NCBI RefSeq assembly: GCF_900116445.1
Contig: NZ_FPBH01000006.1
Location: 247,797-311,796, forward strand
Length of the DNA stretch: 64,000 bases
Direction of reading: 5' to 3'
Origin: Paraburkholderia aspalathi
Lineage (GTDB): Bacteria > Pseudomonadota > Gammaproteobacteria > Burkholderiales > Burkholderiaceae
The notes beneath the pieces were generated by a model, which was not told where the DNA came from, ran no database searches, and saw nothing but the letters and a program-made list of their open reading frames with translations. Of this stretch, positions 19,331 to 29,641 are shown one piece after another. The position numbers were made by a program, and so were the translations under genes. Within the stretch, counting starts at the first letter, position 1. Each line of letters begins with the position of its first letter.

Positions 19331-19710
19331 TCAAAATCCTGTCTCGCTTGGGGCCAGCCCTCGCAACGTATGCGCAGGGCGGCAGCGGAAAAAATAACAG
19401 CTTCAACCGGGCGGAAGCGGCGCCACAGGAACTTGAAGCTGCGAGGGAGTCTACCGGAGGCCGGTGCAAGGCCTAGTCAGAAAAATCCGAACTATCTTTG
19501 GGAATTGTTCAGAAAGGCCTTGGTAAGTCGGTCCGGGTTTGGGTCGAACGCGTAATGATACCTTATAATTTTGGATGTTTTGAAGGAAACGGACGGCACT
19601 TTTTGCCGCCGCTGGCCCCTTTTTCGAGGTCTTCCTCCAGTGTCGTAACCCGCTGTCGCAGCATCGTTTTTCCCGCGCTGCGGCGGTCCACCACATTTTC
19701 CGGTGACTGC
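19331..19710. other. Divergent mreB / gatC intergenic region
   Basis: About 380 bases between divergent genes. A perfect TATAAT lies on the plus strand at 19564-19569 and could be a -10 box for gatCAB, but I see no good -35 box at the right distance (TTGGGT is 19 bases away). The AT-rich part 19485-19580 is the likely promoter zone for both directions. The open frame upstream of gatC has no family support. Confidence 0.5.
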
Positions 19711-20010
19711 ATGGCTCTGACCCTGACCGATGTTAAACGCATCGCGCACCTCGCGCGGCTCGAACTGGCTGACGCCGAAGCTGAGCACACGCTTACCCAG
19801 CTCAACGATTTCTTCGGCTTAGTCGAGCAAATGCAGGCGGTCGATACCACCGGCATCGCCCCGCTTGCCCATCCGATCGAGCAGATCGAAGACGTCGCGC
19901 TGCGTCTGCGTAACGACGCGGTGACCGAAACGGTCGACCGTGAAGCCTTCCAGCGCCCGGCGCCGGCCGTTCAGGACGGCCTGTACCTCGTGCCGAAGGT
20001 GATCGAGTAA
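19711..20010 (+). CDS. gatC: Asp/Glu-tRNA amidotransferase subunit C
   Basis: The 99-residue small subunit that stabilises GatA and GatB. It starts at the ATG giving [20 protein letters not shown], and has the conserved [16 protein letters not shown] and LRNDAVTE segments. Forty-three bases separate it from gatA. Confidence 0.96.
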   Translation: MALTLTDVKRIAHLARLELADAEAEHTLTQLNDFFGLVEQMQAVDTTGIAPLAHPIEQIEDVALRLRNDAVTETVDREAFQRPAPAVQDGLYLVPKVIE

Positions 20011-20053
20011 GTGATCCACCAAGACTCGCGAATCAAGCCCAGGATAAAACGCA

Positions 20054-21541
20054 ATGCATGAAAAAAGCTTGACCGAACTGCGCGCCGCACTGGCAGCCAA
20101 GGAATGCTCCGCAGTCGAGCTGGCGCAGCTCTATCTGAAGCGGATCGACGCGGCCAACAGCCTGAACGCCTTCATTCAGGTCGACGCCGACCTGACGCTC
20201 GCGCAGGCGAAAGCGGCCGACGCGCTGCTTCACACCGGCCACGCCGGCCCGCTGGTCGGCCTGCCGATCGCGCATAAAGACGTGTTCGTCACCAAGGGCT
20301 GGCGCTCCACGGCCGGCTCGAAGATGCTGTCGAACTACGAAAGCCCGTTCGACGCAACCGTGGTCGCGCGTCTGCAGCACGCCGGCATGGTGTGCGTGGG
20401 CAAAACCAATATGGACGAGTTCGCGATGGGCTCGTCCAACGAGAATTCGTACTTTGGCCCCGTGCAGAATCCGTGGGATCGTCTGGCTGTGCCGGGCGGC
20501 TCATCCGGCGGCTCGGCTGCTGCAGTGGCGGCGCGCCTCGCGCCTGCTGCCACCGGCACGGATACCGGCGGCTCGATTCGTCAGCCGGCATCGTTTTCCG
20601 GCGTCACCGGCATCAAACCGACGTATGGCCGCGTGTCGCGTTACGGGATGATCGCGTTCGCATCGTCGCTGGATCAAGGCGGTCCGTTGGCCCAAACGGC
20701 CGCGGATTGCGCCACGCTGCTCAACGCCATGGCCGGTTTCGACGAGCGCGATTCGACCAGCCTCACGCGCGAAGACGAAGACTTCACGCGCTACATCGGC
20801 AAAACGTGGAAGGAAGACGGCGCGGACAAACCGCTCGCCGGCCTGCGCATCGGCCTGCCGAAAGAGTATTTCGGCGCAGGCCTTGCCGATGACGTGCGCG
20901 CTTCGATCGACGCTGCCTTGAAGCAATACGAAGCGTTGGGCGCCACGCTGGTGGAAGTCTCGCTGCCGAAAACCGAGCTGTCGATCCCGGTGTACTACGT
21001 GATTGCGCCGGCGGAAGCCTCGTCGAACCTGTCGCGTTTCGACGGCGTGCGCTTCGGCCATCGCGCCGCGGAATACCGCGATCTGCTCGACATGTACAAG
21101 AAGTCGCGTGCCGAAGGCTTCGGTCCGGAAGTGAAGCGCCGTATTCTGGTGGGCGCCTATGTGCTGTCGCACGGTTATTACGACGCGTACTACCTGCAGG
21201 CGCAAAAGATCCGCCGCATCATCGCGCAGGACTTCCAGGAAGCGTTCAAGCAGTGTGACGTGATCATGGGCCCGGTGGCGCCCTCGGTGGCGTGGGACCT
21301 CGGCGCGAAGGGCGACGATCCGGTGCAGATGTATCTGGCCGACATCTACACGCTGTCGGTGAGCCTCGCCGGTCTGCCGGGTATGAGCGTGCCGTGCGGC
21401 TTCGGCGCGGGCGCGAATGCGCAGCGCCCGGTGGGTCTGCAGATCATCGGCAACTATTTCAATGAAGCCCGGATGCTGCAAGTGGCCGACGCGTTCCAGC
21501 GCGCGACCGACTGGCATCGCAAAGCACCGGCAGGAGTGTGA
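20054..21541 (+). CDS. gatA: Asp/Glu-tRNA amidotransferase subunit A
   Basis: Amidase subunit that releases ammonia from glutamine for conversion of Glu-tRNAGln or Asp-tRNAAsn. The 495 residues carry the amidase-signature triad: Lys in LPIAHKDVF, Ser in the [17 protein letters not shown] segment and the nucleophilic Ser in [14 protein letters not shown]. Middle gene of gatCAB. Confidence 0.97.
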   Translation: MHEKSLTELRAALAAKECSAVELAQLYLKRIDAANSLNAFIQVDADLTLAQAKAADALLHTGHAGPLVGLPIAHKDVFVTKGWRSTAGSKMLSNYESPFDATVVARLQHAGMVCVGKTNMDEFAMGSSNENSYFGPVQNPWDRLAVPGGSSGGSAAAVAARLAPAATGTDTGGSIRQPASFSGVTGIKPTYGRVSRYGMIAFASSLDQGGPLAQTAADCATLLNAMAGFDERDSTSLTREDEDFTRYIGKTWKEDGADKPLAGLRIGLPKEYFGAGLADDVRASIDAALKQYEALGATLVEVSLPKTELSIPVYYVIAPAEASSNLSRFDGVRFGHRAAEYRDLLDMYKKSRAEGFGPEVKRRILVGAYVLSHGYYDAYYLQAQKIRRIIAQDFQEAFKQCDVIMGPVAPSVAWDLGAKGDDPVQMYLADIYTLSVSLAGLPGMSVPCGFGAGANAQRPVGLQIIGNYFNEARMLQVADAFQRATDWHRKAPAGV

Positions 21542-21546
21542 GCACC

Positions 21547-23022
21547 ATGGCCAAGCAATGGGAAGTCGTGATCGGTCTGGAGACCCACGCGCAACTGTCG
21601 ACCCAATCGAAGATTTTCTCGGGCACTGCCACGCAATTCGGCGCTGCACCGAACACGCAGGCCAGCCCCGTTGATCTGGCATTGCCGGGCACGCTGCCGG
21701 TGATGAACCGCGGCGCCGTGGAACGTGCGATTCAGTTCGGCCTTGCGATTGGCTCGACGATCGCGCCGCGCAGCATCTTCGCGCGCAAGAATTACTTTTA
21801 CCCCGATCTGCCGAAGGGCTATCAGATCAGCCAATACGAAATCCCCGTCGTGCAGGGCGGCCAGGTGACGATTCAGGTTCCGGCTAACGAAAAGGCGGGT
21901 AAGGAAGCGTACGAGAAGGTCGTCAACCTGACGCGCGCTCACCTCGAAGAAGACGCGGGCAAGTCGCTGCACGAAGACTTCGCGGGCATGACCGGCATCG
22001 ACCTGAATCGCGCCGGCACGCCGCTGCTCGAAATCGTCACCGAGCCGGAAATGCGCAGCGCGGCCGAAGCGGTCGCGTATGCCAAGACGCTGCATACGCT
22101 GGTCACATGGCTCGGTATCTGCGACGGCAACATGCAGGAAGGCTCGTTCCGTTGCGACGCGAACGTGTCGGTGCGTCCGGTCGGGCAGGCGGAATTCGGT
22201 ACGCGTGCCGAGATCAAGAACCTGAATTCGTTCCGCTTCCTCGAAGAAGCGATCCAGTACGAGGTGCGCCGTCAGATCGAATTGATCGAAGACGGCGGCA
22301 CGGTGGTGCAGGAAACGCGTCTGTACGATCCGGACAAGCGCGAAACGCGGTCGATGCGCAGCAAGGAAGACGCGCACGATTACCGCTATTTCCCCGATCC
22401 GGATCTGATGCCGCTCGTGATCGACGCGGCGTGGGTCGAGCGCGTGAAGGGTGAAATGCCGGAACTGCCGGTCGCGATTCAACAGCGCTTCGTCACGCAA
22501 TACGGCCTGACGCCGTACGACGCGAACGTGCTGACGTCGAGCAAGGCCATGGCTGCCTACTACGAAGCGGTCGTCCTCAAGGTCGGTCCGTCGAACGCGA
22601 AGGTCGCGGCGAACTGGCTGATGGGCGAGGTGTCGTCGCAACTGAATCGCGAAGGCCTGGACATCGCTGACAGCCCGGTTTCGTCCGCACAACTTTCGTT
22701 GTTGCTGCAGCGTATCGCCGACGGCACGATCTCGAACAAGATCGCCAAGGAAATTTTCCTCGCGATCTGGGAAGAGAAAGCCACGGACGAAGCCGCTGCC
22801 GATCGCATCATCGAAGCGAAGGGTTTGAAGCAGATTTCGGACACGGGCGCACTGGAAGCGATCATCGACGAAGTGCTCGCCGCGAACCCGAAGTCGGTTG
22901 AGGAATTCCGCGCGGGCAAGGAAAAGGCGTTCAACGCACTGATCGGTCAGGCGATGAAAGCGACCAAGGGCAAAGCCAATCCGGCGCAGATGAACGAACT
23001 GCTGAAGAAGAAGCTGTCCTGA
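21547..23022 (+). CDS. gatB: Asp/Glu-tRNA amidotransferase subunit B
   Basis: Kinase and tRNA-binding subunit that activates the mischarged aminoacyl-tRNA with ATP. It starts at the ATG 10 bases after the ribosome site aggag (21532-21536), not at the GTG overlapping gatA, giving 491 residues. The GatB signature [20 protein letters not shown] and the phosphate/Mg region ([25 protein letters not shown]) are present, with the C-terminal YqeY-like tail ([18 protein letters not shown]). Confidence 0.97.
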   Translation: MAKQWEVVIGLETHAQLSTQSKIFSGTATQFGAAPNTQASPVDLALPGTLPVMNRGAVERAIQFGLAIGSTIAPRSIFARKNYFYPDLPKGYQISQYEIPVVQGGQVTIQVPANEKAGKEAYEKVVNLTRAHLEEDAGKSLHEDFAGMTGIDLNRAGTPLLEIVTEPEMRSAAEAVAYAKTLHTLVTWLGICDGNMQEGSFRCDANVSVRPVGQAEFGTRAEIKNLNSFRFLEEAIQYEVRRQIELIEDGGTVVQETRLYDPDKRETRSMRSKEDAHDYRYFPDPDLMPLVIDAAWVERVKGEMPELPVAIQQRFVTQYGLTPYDANVLTSSKAMAAYYEAVVLKVGPSNAKVAANWLMGEVSSQLNREGLDIADSPVSSAQLSLLLQRIADGTISNKIAKEIFLAIWEEKATDEAAADRIIEAKGLKQISDTGALEAIIDEVLAANPKSVEEFRAGKEKAFNALIGQAMKATKGKANPAQMNELLKKKLS

Positions 23023-23034
23023 GTTGAAGTCATG

Positions 23035-23058
23035 TGACCGGCGCGAGTGCGCCGGTCA
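23035..23058. other. Perfect hairpin after gatB
   Basis: TGACCGGCGC and GCGCCGGTCA pair perfectly over ten bases with loop GAGT. No T run follows, so it is a likely mRNA 3'-end stabiliser or Rho-linked end and not a classical terminator. Confidence 0.6.
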
Positions 23059-23143
23059 TCGCGGGCTGTTGCCGGAAACGAAAGTGGGGCAACGGCCCGT
23101 TTCATTTTGCGGGCAATGTTTTAACGCAGATCACGGAGTGTGA

Positions 23144-23983
23144 ATGGCGAAGCAACCCGAACTCGACGATTTCCGCGTGCCGTATTTCGACGACGGCAAG
23201 AAGAGCAGCAAATTCTCACTCGACGCTTTCGACCCGTCCGCGAAGCCTTTTTCGAGCGGTTCGAAAGATGCTGACCGGGCGCGCTTGTCGGAGATCGGCG
23301 CGATCCTCGATACGCAGCAGGAGTGCCTGCACGCGCAGCAGAAACGCCGGGTATTGCTGGTGTTGCAAGGCATGGACACGAGCGGCAAAGACGGCACGAT
23401 CCGCGCGGTGTTTCATGAGGTCGACCCGCTTGGTTTGCGCATCGTGCCGTTCAAAGCGCCTACGCCTGTGGAGCTGGCGCACGATTTTCTCTGGCGCGTG
23501 CATGCGCAGGCGCCCGCTGCCGGCGAGTTGACCATCTTCAATCGTAGCCACTACGAAGATCTGCTGGTGCCGACCGTGCTCGGCAATCTGGATGCCGAAG
23601 CATTTGAACAGCGCTGTGGCCACATTCGCCAGTTCGAAAAGCTGCTGGCCGACAGCGGTACGGCCATCGTCAAGTGCATGCTGCATATTTCGAAAGACGA
23701 GCAGCGCGAGCGTCTGCAGGCTCGCATCGACGATCCGAACAAGCACTGGAAATTCGACGTCGCCGACCTCGAAGCCCGCAAGCAGTGGGACCAATATCAG
23801 GCGGCGTACCGCGATATGCTGGCCGTGACGTCGACCGACTACGCACCGTGGTACGTGGTGCCGGCCGATTCGAAAACCCATCGCAATGTGATGGTCGCCG
23901 AGTTGTTGCTACGTACGTTCGAAGCGTTAAAGCTCGAATATCCGCCTGCCAAAGAATCGCTGAAGGGCGTCAAGGTCGAATGA
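23144..23983 (+). CDS. ppk2: Polyphosphate kinase 2 family protein
   Basis: Transfers phosphate between polyphosphate and nucleotides. The 279-residue single-domain protein has the Walker A loop LQGMDTSGKDGTIRAVFHEV, the lid/Walker B region FNRSHYEDLLVPTVLG and the conserved DDPNKHWKF segment. It resembles PPK2 class III or I proteins (AMP, ADP or GDP phosphorylation); the exact class needs alignment. A ribosome site ggag lies 6 bases before the ATG. It stands alone between gatB and xthA. Confidence 0.93.
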   Translation: MAKQPELDDFRVPYFDDGKKSSKFSLDAFDPSAKPFSSGSKDADRARLSEIGAILDTQQECLHAQQKRRVLLVLQGMDTSGKDGTIRAVFHEVDPLGLRIVPFKAPTPVELAHDFLWRVHAQAPAAGELTIFNRSHYEDLLVPTVLGNLDAEAFEQRCGHIRQFEKLLADSGTAIVKCMLHISKDEQRERLQARIDDPNKHWKFDVADLEARKQWDQYQAAYRDMLAVTSTDYAPWYVVPADSKTHRNVMVAELLLRTFEALKLEYPPAKESLKGVKVE

Positions 23984-24037
23984 CCCTGCGCCTTTGGTCT
24001 TGTGCTCCAGAAACGAATTGAACATAAAGGGAACGAC

Positions 24038-24817
24038 ATGTTGCGTGTGATTACCGCCAACCTGAACGGCATCCGCTCAGCGGCAAAGAAGGGTTTTTTC
24101 GACTGGTTCGGCGAACAGAAAGCCGACGTGGTGTGCGTGCAGGAAATCAAATGTTCGCAAGACGATCTGACGCCGGAGTTTATGTCGCCGCACGGTTTCA
24201 CCGGCTATTTCCAGCATGCGGTGAAGAAGGGGTATAGCGGCGCGGGCGTGTACACGCGCCACGAACCGGATGAAGTGGTAATCGGCTTCGGCAGCGAAGA
24301 GTTCGATCCGGAAGGGCGCTATGTCGAATTGCGCTTCGGCAAACTTTCGGTGATTTCGGTGTATGTGCCGTCGGGATCGAGCGGAGAAGATCGCCAGCAG
24401 GCCAAGTTCCGCTTCATGGACGAGTTCATGCCGCATCTCGCGGAACTGGCCAAGGAGCGTGAAGTGATCGTGTGCGGCGACGTGAACATCGTCCACAAAG
24501 AGATCGACATCAAGAACTGGAAGAGCAACCAGAAGAATTCAGGCTGCCTGCCGGAAGAGCGCGAGTGGCTCACCAAGCTGTTTGACGAAGTGGGTTACGT
24601 CGACGTATTTCGCACGCTCGATCAGCGGCCCGAGCAATACACGTGGTGGAGCAATCGCGGTCAGGCGTACGCGAAGAACGTAGGGTGGCGGATCGATTAC
24701 CAGATTGCGACGCAGGGCATCGCCGGCAAGGCGAAACGCACCGACGTGTTCCGCGATATCAAGTTCAGCGACCATGCGCCGCTGACGGTCGATTACGACC
24801 ACAAGGTCAAGAAGTAA
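24038..24817 (+). CDS. xthA: Exodeoxyribonuclease III
   Basis: AP endonuclease and 3'-5' exonuclease of base-excision repair. The 259-residue protein starts at MLRVITANLNGIRSA, with ribosome site aaaggga before it; the upstream extension is not supported. Metal and catalytic motifs are NLNGIRS, CVQEIKCSQDD, SGAGVYTR, CGDVNIVHKEIDIKN and the final KFSDHAPLTVDYD. Downstream it converges with the M48 protease gene. Confidence 0.96.
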   Translation: MLRVITANLNGIRSAAKKGFFDWFGEQKADVVCVQEIKCSQDDLTPEFMSPHGFTGYFQHAVKKGYSGAGVYTRHEPDEVVIGFGSEEFDPEGRYVELRFGKLSVISVYVPSGSSGEDRQQAKFRFMDEFMPHLAELAKEREVIVCGDVNIVHKEIDIKNWKSNQKNSGCLPEEREWLTKLFDEVGYVDVFRTLDQRPEQYTWWSNRGQAYAKNVGWRIDYQIATQGIAGKAKRTDVFRDIKFSDHAPLTVDYDHKVKK

Positions 24818-24847
24818 GCACGGCTAGCCCGAGCCGCAAGGAACCGT

Positions 24848-24872
24848 GCAAGCCGCAAGCGCCGCGGCTTGC
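24848..24872. other. Hairpin between convergent xthA and M48 gene
   Basis: GCAAGCCGC pairs with GCGGCTTGC (9 base pairs, 7-base loop) midway between two convergent stops. It lacks a T run in both directions; it may form the 3' end of both mRNAs. Confidence 0.55.
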
Positions 24873-24877
24873 GCGCC

Positions 24878-26179
24878 TCACTCGCTACTGATGGGTTTGC
24901 GGCGCGGGCGGCCCATGCCGGCATAGTCCGGTAGCGCATCAACGGTCTTGCCGATTGCCTTTGCATAGAGCGGCAACATATCCGGCAAACGCTTGATGAT
25001 GTCCTGACGCCGCGCCGGCGTGTACGGGTGCACGTAGATATAGCCCTGATCGCGATTGCTGCGCGTCGCCGTGGCCAGCTTGTCCCACAGCGTGACGGCC
25101 GCGCGCGGATCGAAGCCGGCGCGAGAGGCGATATCGCTGCCGATCACGTCGGCCTCGGTTTCGTCGGTGCCCTCGTACTTCATCTCGAGCAAGCGCGAAC
25201 CGATGCCGAGCGGCGCTGCGCCCAGATCGGCGAGCCCGAAGAGCTGCGGGATCGTGCCGGACGAGTCGAGCTGGCTCGACTGCAGTTCGCCGAGCCGCTC
25301 ACGTGCATGTTCGCGCAGTGCATGTGCGATCTCGTGACCGATCAGCATGCCGAGTTCGTTGTCGTTCAGATGCGTGCGGTCGAGCAGGCCGCTATACACC
25401 ACGATCTTGCCGCCCGGCAGGCAGTACATTCGGATGTCGGGCGAGCGCACCACCGCTACATCCCACTTCCAGCCCTTGGCCCGCTCGTTCCACTTTAGCG
25501 AGTAGGGAATCATCTTGTCGACGATCGACCGCACCCGCGTGACGTGGGCGTCGGTGTCGCCGTACAGGCGGTTTGCGTGCTCCGCGCCGTACGTGATCTG
25601 GTTGAACTCTTCGGCCGCTTGCGCCTCGAGCATCGGCGATGGGATCAGGTTGCGGAACACGAGGTAGCCGCCGTAGCGCAACTGCGTGTTCGGCGCACTG
25701 TAGGTCGGCGGCGTGGGAGTGTTGGCGGCTGCGGGCGTCGATGTCGCGGCAGGCGCTTTTGCGGCCGCAGCCGGGCTCGAAGTGGCGGCCGGCGTTTTAG
25801 CCGTTACGGGTGCCGGTGGCGGTTGCGTTGAAGCGGGCGGCATGGCGGCCGCAGGTGCGCTGCCGGCGTTCGTGGCGCTGGTCGCGCCGGTCGCCGCCGA
25901 TGTCGCGTTTTCGGGGCTTGAGGTGTTCGGTGCCGATTTTGCCGTCGCTGCCGGCGTCGTTGTCGGCGCTGCTGCCGGAGCCGGTGTGTTGGTGGTCGCC
26001 GCTGCTGCGCTGGAGCCGGCCGCAGGCATCGCGGTCGCGTAGGCGCTCAACGGCGCCGCCAACACCAGGCTCGCGCAACCGAGCGCCAACACCGCACGTC
26101 GAACTGCGCGTCCGGCCTTGAGCGAAGACATCCCGGAGGCATCCGAAACCGGGCGCGCCCCGCGCTTTGACTGGCGCAT
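24878..26179 (-). CDS. M48 family metalloprotease, exported
   Basis: A 433-residue zinc protease. The start MRQSKRGARPVSD lies 2 bases after the ampG stop; MSSLKAGRA (26131) is an alternative. A signal peptide ends near ASLVLAAPLSAYATA. About 110 residues of Ala/Thr/Pro/Ser repeats follow (roughly 47-155). The catalytic domain has the zinc motif HEIAHALREHARE, preceded by MYCLPGGKIVVYSGLL, and the third ligand region GTDETEADVIG. It resembles the LoiP/YcaL type of periplasmic protease. Co-directional with ampG, probably one transcript. Confidence 0.9.
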   Translation of the reverse strand: MRQSKRGARPVSDASGMSSLKAGRAVRRAVLALGCASLVLAAPLSAYATAMPAAGSSAAAATTNTPAPAAAPTTTPAATAKSAPNTSSPENATSAATGATSATNAGSAPAAAMPPASTQPPPAPVTAKTPAATSSPAAAAKAPAATSTPAAANTPTPPTYSAPNTQLRYGGYLVFRNLIPSPMLEAQAAEEFNQITYGAEHANRLYGDTDAHVTRVRSIVDKMIPYSLKWNERAKGWKWDVAVVRSPDIRMYCLPGGKIVVYSGLLDRTHLNDNELGMLIGHEIAHALREHARERLGELQSSQLDSSGTIPQLFGLADLGAAPLGIGSRLLEMKYEGTDETEADVIGSDIASRAGFDPRAAVTLWDKLATATRSNRDQGYIYVHPYTPARRQDIIKRLPDMLPLYAKAIGKTVDALPDYAGMGRPRRKPISSE

Positions 26180-26181
26180 CG

Positions 26182-27576
26182 TCACGACCGGGTTCTCCAG
26201 GGCGCGATGCGCAGCAGAAGCAGCATGCCGGGCAGCCCCAGCGCGGTACACACGATGAAATAGTCGAACCAGCCGATCTTTGCGACCACATAGCCGCTTG
26301 CCGCCGATGCCAACGTGCGCGGCACCGAAGCCAGGCTCGTGAAGAGCGCGAACTGCGTGGCGGTGTAACGCGGATCGGTGGTGCTGGCGATGTAAGCGGT
26401 AAAGGCCGCCATCGTCAGACCGGTCGCGAAGGTTTCGAGGCCATAGACCAGCGCCAGCGCGACCGAGCGTGGATCGAGCTGCACGGTCCAGTCGACGCCG
26501 ACTAGCGCGAGCAGCTTTGAGGTGCCCTCGCTCAGCCAGACGGCGATGTCGTAAATCACGGTCAAACCGGGCGATGCCGGGCCGAGATGCGCAAGCCATG
26601 CAAAGCCGAGCGTCGACACCATCTGCAGAACGCCGAAGATCCAGAGCCCGCGGCCGATGCCGACTTTCATCAGCCAGATCCCGCCGACGATCCCGCCCGC
26701 CAGACTCGCGCCAAACGCGGTGGTCTTGGCGATCACGCCAATCTGCGTGCGCGAAAAACCGATGTCGAGAAAGAACGACGTGGACAGCGTAGTCGCCATC
26801 GTGTCGCCGAGCTTGTAGAGGAAGATGAAGCCGAGCACGAACAGCGCGCCGCGCCAGCCGTCGCGTTGAATAAATTCACTGAACGGCTGCACGATCGCTT
26901 CGCGCAGATTCTTCGGCGGCGTGCCGTGCACCAGGGGCTCGCGCACCACAAGCGTCATGATCATACCGGGCAGCATGAAGGCGGCGGTGACGATGAAAAC
27001 GGTGGTCCACGGCAAATGGTCAGACAGAATCAGCGCCAGCGAGCCCGGCACCAGTGCGGCGATCTTGTAGGCATTTACATGCACCGCATTGCCGAGACCC
27101 TGCTGCGTGTCGCTCAGCAACTCACGCCGGTAGGCGTCGATCACAATGTCCTGGCTCGCGCCGAAAAACGCGACCAACGCCGTCAAAGCCGCTACCGTCC
27201 AGATGGAATCCTTTGGTGACACGAAACCGAGCGTGGCAATCGCGCCCGCCACCAGAATCTGCGTGACCAGCATCCAGCCGCGCCGTCTGCCCGGACGCCA
27301 GCCCGGAAAACGCGGCACGTAGCGGTCCATCAGCGGCGCCCAGATGAATTTCCAGGTGTACGGGAACTGAATCAGCGCAAAAAGGCCGATTTCCTTCAGA
27401 TTGACGCCTTCGGAGCGTAGCCACGCCTGCACCAGATAGACGAGCGTGAACAGCGGCAGTCCCGACGTAAAGCCGAGAAAGACGCAGATCAGCATGCGCG
27501 TATTCAGGAACGCGCGCCAGCCGGGATGTTCTTCGTGAGCGGTAAGTGCAGGCGCCTCGTGCGGCGGGTTCGACAT
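26182..27576 (-). CDS. ampG: Muropeptide permease AmpG
   Basis: Major-facilitator protein that imports anhydro-muropeptides for cell-wall recycling. The 464 residues form about 12 or more membrane segments. The N-terminal LGFTSGLPLFTLVYLVQAWL and PYTWKFIWAPLMDRY segments are typical of AmpG, as is SQDIVIDAYRRELL. It lies 14 bases after metW on the same strand. An ampC-type enzyme or AmpR regulator is not present in the window. Confidence 0.93.
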   Translation of the reverse strand: MSNPPHEAPALTAHEEHPGWRAFLNTRMLICVFLGFTSGLPLFTLVYLVQAWLRSEGVNLKEIGLFALIQFPYTWKFIWAPLMDRYVPRFPGWRPGRRRGWMLVTQILVAGAIATLGFVSPKDSIWTVAALTALVAFFGASQDIVIDAYRRELLSDTQQGLGNAVHVNAYKIAALVPGSLALILSDHLPWTTVFIVTAAFMLPGMIMTLVVREPLVHGTPPKNLREAIVQPFSEFIQRDGWRGALFVLGFIFLYKLGDTMATTLSTSFFLDIGFSRTQIGVIAKTTAFGASLAGGIVGGIWLMKVGIGRGLWIFGVLQMVSTLGFAWLAHLGPASPGLTVIYDIAVWLSEGTSKLLALVGVDWTVQLDPRSVALALVYGLETFATGLTMAAFTAYIASTTDPRYTATQFALFTSLASVPRTLASAASGYVVAKIGWFDYFIVCTALGLPGMLLLLRIAPWRTRS

Positions 27577-27590
27577 GTGGATAAGTGGCG

Positions 27591-28199
27591 TTAGCTTTTC
27601 TTGACGCGATAGACCGCAAGACTACCACGCCAGTTCACGCCCCATCGCACCACCTGGCCTTCGTGCAGCACCACGCGGTCGAGGATCTCGATGCCGACTT
27701 CCGGCGCCAGCGCCTCGAAATCCTTGATTGTCAGCACCCGCACGTTCGGCGTGTTGTGCCACTGGAAAGGCAACGACTTCGAGACCGGCATGCGGCCCTG
27801 CAGTACGGACAGCCGATGCGCCCAGTAGCCGAAATTCGGGAACGAGACGATGCATTCCTTGCCCACCCGCACCGTCTCGCGCAGGATCGCGGCGGTCTGA
27901 TGAATGGTTTGCAGCGTCTGCGACAGAACCGCAAAGTCGAAGCTGCCGTCTTCGAACAGGCGCAGGCCGTCTTCCAGATTCTGCTGGATCACGTTGACGC
28001 CGTTTTGCGTTGACGCCAGCACGCCGGCGTCGTTGATTTCGATGCCGTAGCCCTGCACGTCCAGTTCTTCGGTCAGGAGCGACAGCAGCGAGCCGTCGCC
28101 GCAGCCCAGATCGAGCACGGTGGCGCGCGGTTCGACCCAACGGGCGATCGCGCGGAAGTCCGGGCGCAGGGCCAGGTAATCGAGTGCTCGCTGGTTCAT
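27591..28199 (-). CDS. metW: Methionine biosynthesis protein MetW
   Basis: A 202-residue SAM-binding protein, partner of MetX in homoserine acylation. The SAM motif [15 protein letters not shown] (about residues 27-41) is followed by [11 protein letters not shown] and [21 protein letters not shown] text typical of MetW. Its start overlaps the metX stop by 4 bases (ATGA), so the two are coupled. Confidence 0.95.
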   Translation of the reverse strand: MNQRALDYLALRPDFRAIARWVEPRATVLDLGCGDGSLLSLLTEELDVQGYGIEINDAGVLASTQNGVNVIQQNLEDGLRLFEDGSFDFAVLSQTLQTIHQTAAILRETVRVGKECIVSFPNFGYWAHRLSVLQGRMPVSKSLPFQWHNTPNVRVLTIKDFEALAPEVGIEILDRVVLHEGQVVRWGVNWRGSLAVYRVKKS

Positions 28200-29341
28200 G
28201 CGTTCACCTCGTTCGCAATACGTTCGTAATAGGCGCGCATCAGGTTGTGATAACGCGCGTCGTCGAGCAGGAAGGCGTCGTGGCCATGAGGCGCGTCGAT
28301 TTCCGCGTACGTCACGGTGCGCTTATGGTCGAGCAGCGCCTTCACCAGTTCGCGCGAGCGGGCCGGCGCGAAACGCCAGTCGGTCGAGAAACTGGCGATC
28401 AGGTATTTCGCCGTGGTGTGCGCGACGGCGGCGGTTAGATCGCCGTCGAAGGCCTTGGCCGGATCGAAATAGTCGAGCGCGCGGGTGATCAGCAGGTATG
28501 TGTTCGCGTCGAAGTAGTCGGCGAATTTGTCGCCTTGATACCGCAGATACGACTCCACTTCGAATTCCACGTCGAAGTTGAAGTTGTACGCGTCCACCGC
28601 GCCTTCCGCGCGGCGCAGCGAGCGGCCGAATTTCTCGGCCATGTCGTCGTCCGAGAGATACGTGATGTGGCCGATCATGCGCGCGACGCGCAAGCCGCGC
28701 TTCGGCTTCACGTTGTGCGCGTAGTAGTTGCCGCCGTGGAAATCCGGGTCCGACAGGATCGCCGAGCGCGCCACCTCGTTGAACGCGATGTTCTGCGCGG
28801 ACAGCTTCGGCGTGGACGCGACCACGATGCAGTGACCCACGCGCTCCGGATACATCATGCTCCACGCGAGCGCCTGCATGCCGCCGAGGCTGCCGCCCAT
28901 CACCGCCGCGAAACGCGCGATGCCGAATTCATCGGCGACGCGCGCCTGCGCGTTCACCCAGTCTTCAACCGTGACGACAGGAAAGGCCGCGCCATACGGT
29001 TTGCCGGTCGCCGGATCGATGCTCATCGGCCCGGTCGAGCCGAAGCACGAACCCAGGTTGTTCACGCCGATCACGAAGAACCTGTCAGTGTCGAGCGGCT
29101 TGCCCGGGCCGACCATGTTGTCCCACCAGCCGATGTCCTTCGGGTCGTCGGCGTAGACGCCCGCCACGTGGTGCGACGCGTTGAGCGCGTGGCACACCAG
29201 CACGGCATTGCTGCGCGCGGCGTTGAGCGTGCCGTAGGTCTCGACCATCAGGTCGTAACCGGCCAGCGAGCTGCCGTTCTGCAGCAGCAGCGGCTCGGTG
29301 AAATGCATTTTTTGGGGAGCGACGATACCGATCGATTCCAT
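28196..29341 (-). CDS. metX: Homoserine O-acyltransferase MetX
   Basis: Acylates homoserine (acetyl- or succinyl-CoA donor) in methionine synthesis. The 381-residue alpha/beta hydrolase has the nucleophile elbow [15 protein letters not shown], the catalytic Asp in [12 protein letters not shown] and His in [13 protein letters not shown]. Presence of metW suggests it may be of the succinyl-using group common in beta-proteobacteria, but donor choice cannot be read with certainty. First gene of the metX-metW-ampG-M48 run. Confidence 0.95.
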   Translation of the reverse strand: MESIGIVAPQKMHFTEPLLLQNGSSLAGYDLMVETYGTLNAARSNAVLVCHALNASHHVAGVYADDPKDIGWWDNMVGPGKPLDTDRFFVIGVNNLGSCFGSTGPMSIDPATGKPYGAAFPVVTVEDWVNAQARVADEFGIARFAAVMGGSLGGMQALAWSMMYPERVGHCIVVASTPKLSAQNIAFNEVARSAILSDPDFHGGNYYAHNVKPKRGLRVARMIGHITYLSDDDMAEKFGRSLRRAEGAVDAYNFNFDVEFEVESYLRYQGDKFADYFDANTYLLITRALDYFDPAKAFDGDLTAAVAHTTAKYLIASFSTDWRFAPARSRELVKALLDHKRTVTYAEIDAPHGHDAFLLDDARYHNLMRAYYERIANEVNA

Positions 29342-29591
29342 TCATTCCGCCATTTAACAAATACAGGGCGGCTAGATTGGCGTCGGCGAAGCACGGAGGA
29401 GAAGCGGTGTGCGCGGCTGACGACCTCTTTAGCCGCATTTATAGTGAACCGCGGGATCGTAGTTCCCGCTGGTTCGCGCGCCCGCAATCGAGTCAGCAAA
29501 TCGGCGCGTGATAGGTGTTCAGGGTGCTCCGGACAGCGGTCTCAGGTAATTCGGCGAGCCGTAGTCAGGCGCAAAGTATAGCGGAAAATTT
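29342..29591. other. metX upstream region
   Basis: About 250 bases between the metX start and the slmA 3' hairpin. One small inverted repeat (GCGGGA/TCCCGC around 29451-29472) is visible. I did not recognise a SAM riboswitch of any known class here. It must hold the metX promoter on the minus strand, but I could not place it. Confidence 0.4.
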
Positions 29592-29616
29592 CATGCGGCA
29601 GCGTCGCGGGCGCTGC
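29592..29616 (-). terminator. Hairpin terminator candidate after slmA
   Basis: GCGGCAGCG pairs with CGCTGCCGC (9 base pairs) about 25 bases past the slmA stop. On the minus strand it is followed by ATGAAATTTTCC, a weak T-rich stretch. Confidence 0.6.
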
Positions 29617-29641
29617 CGCACCACTGCGCCTGCCGCGCGGA

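Noticed and set aside
23034..23531. 165-codon frame overlapping ppk2
   Set aside because: Runs through the certain ppk2 gene in another frame.
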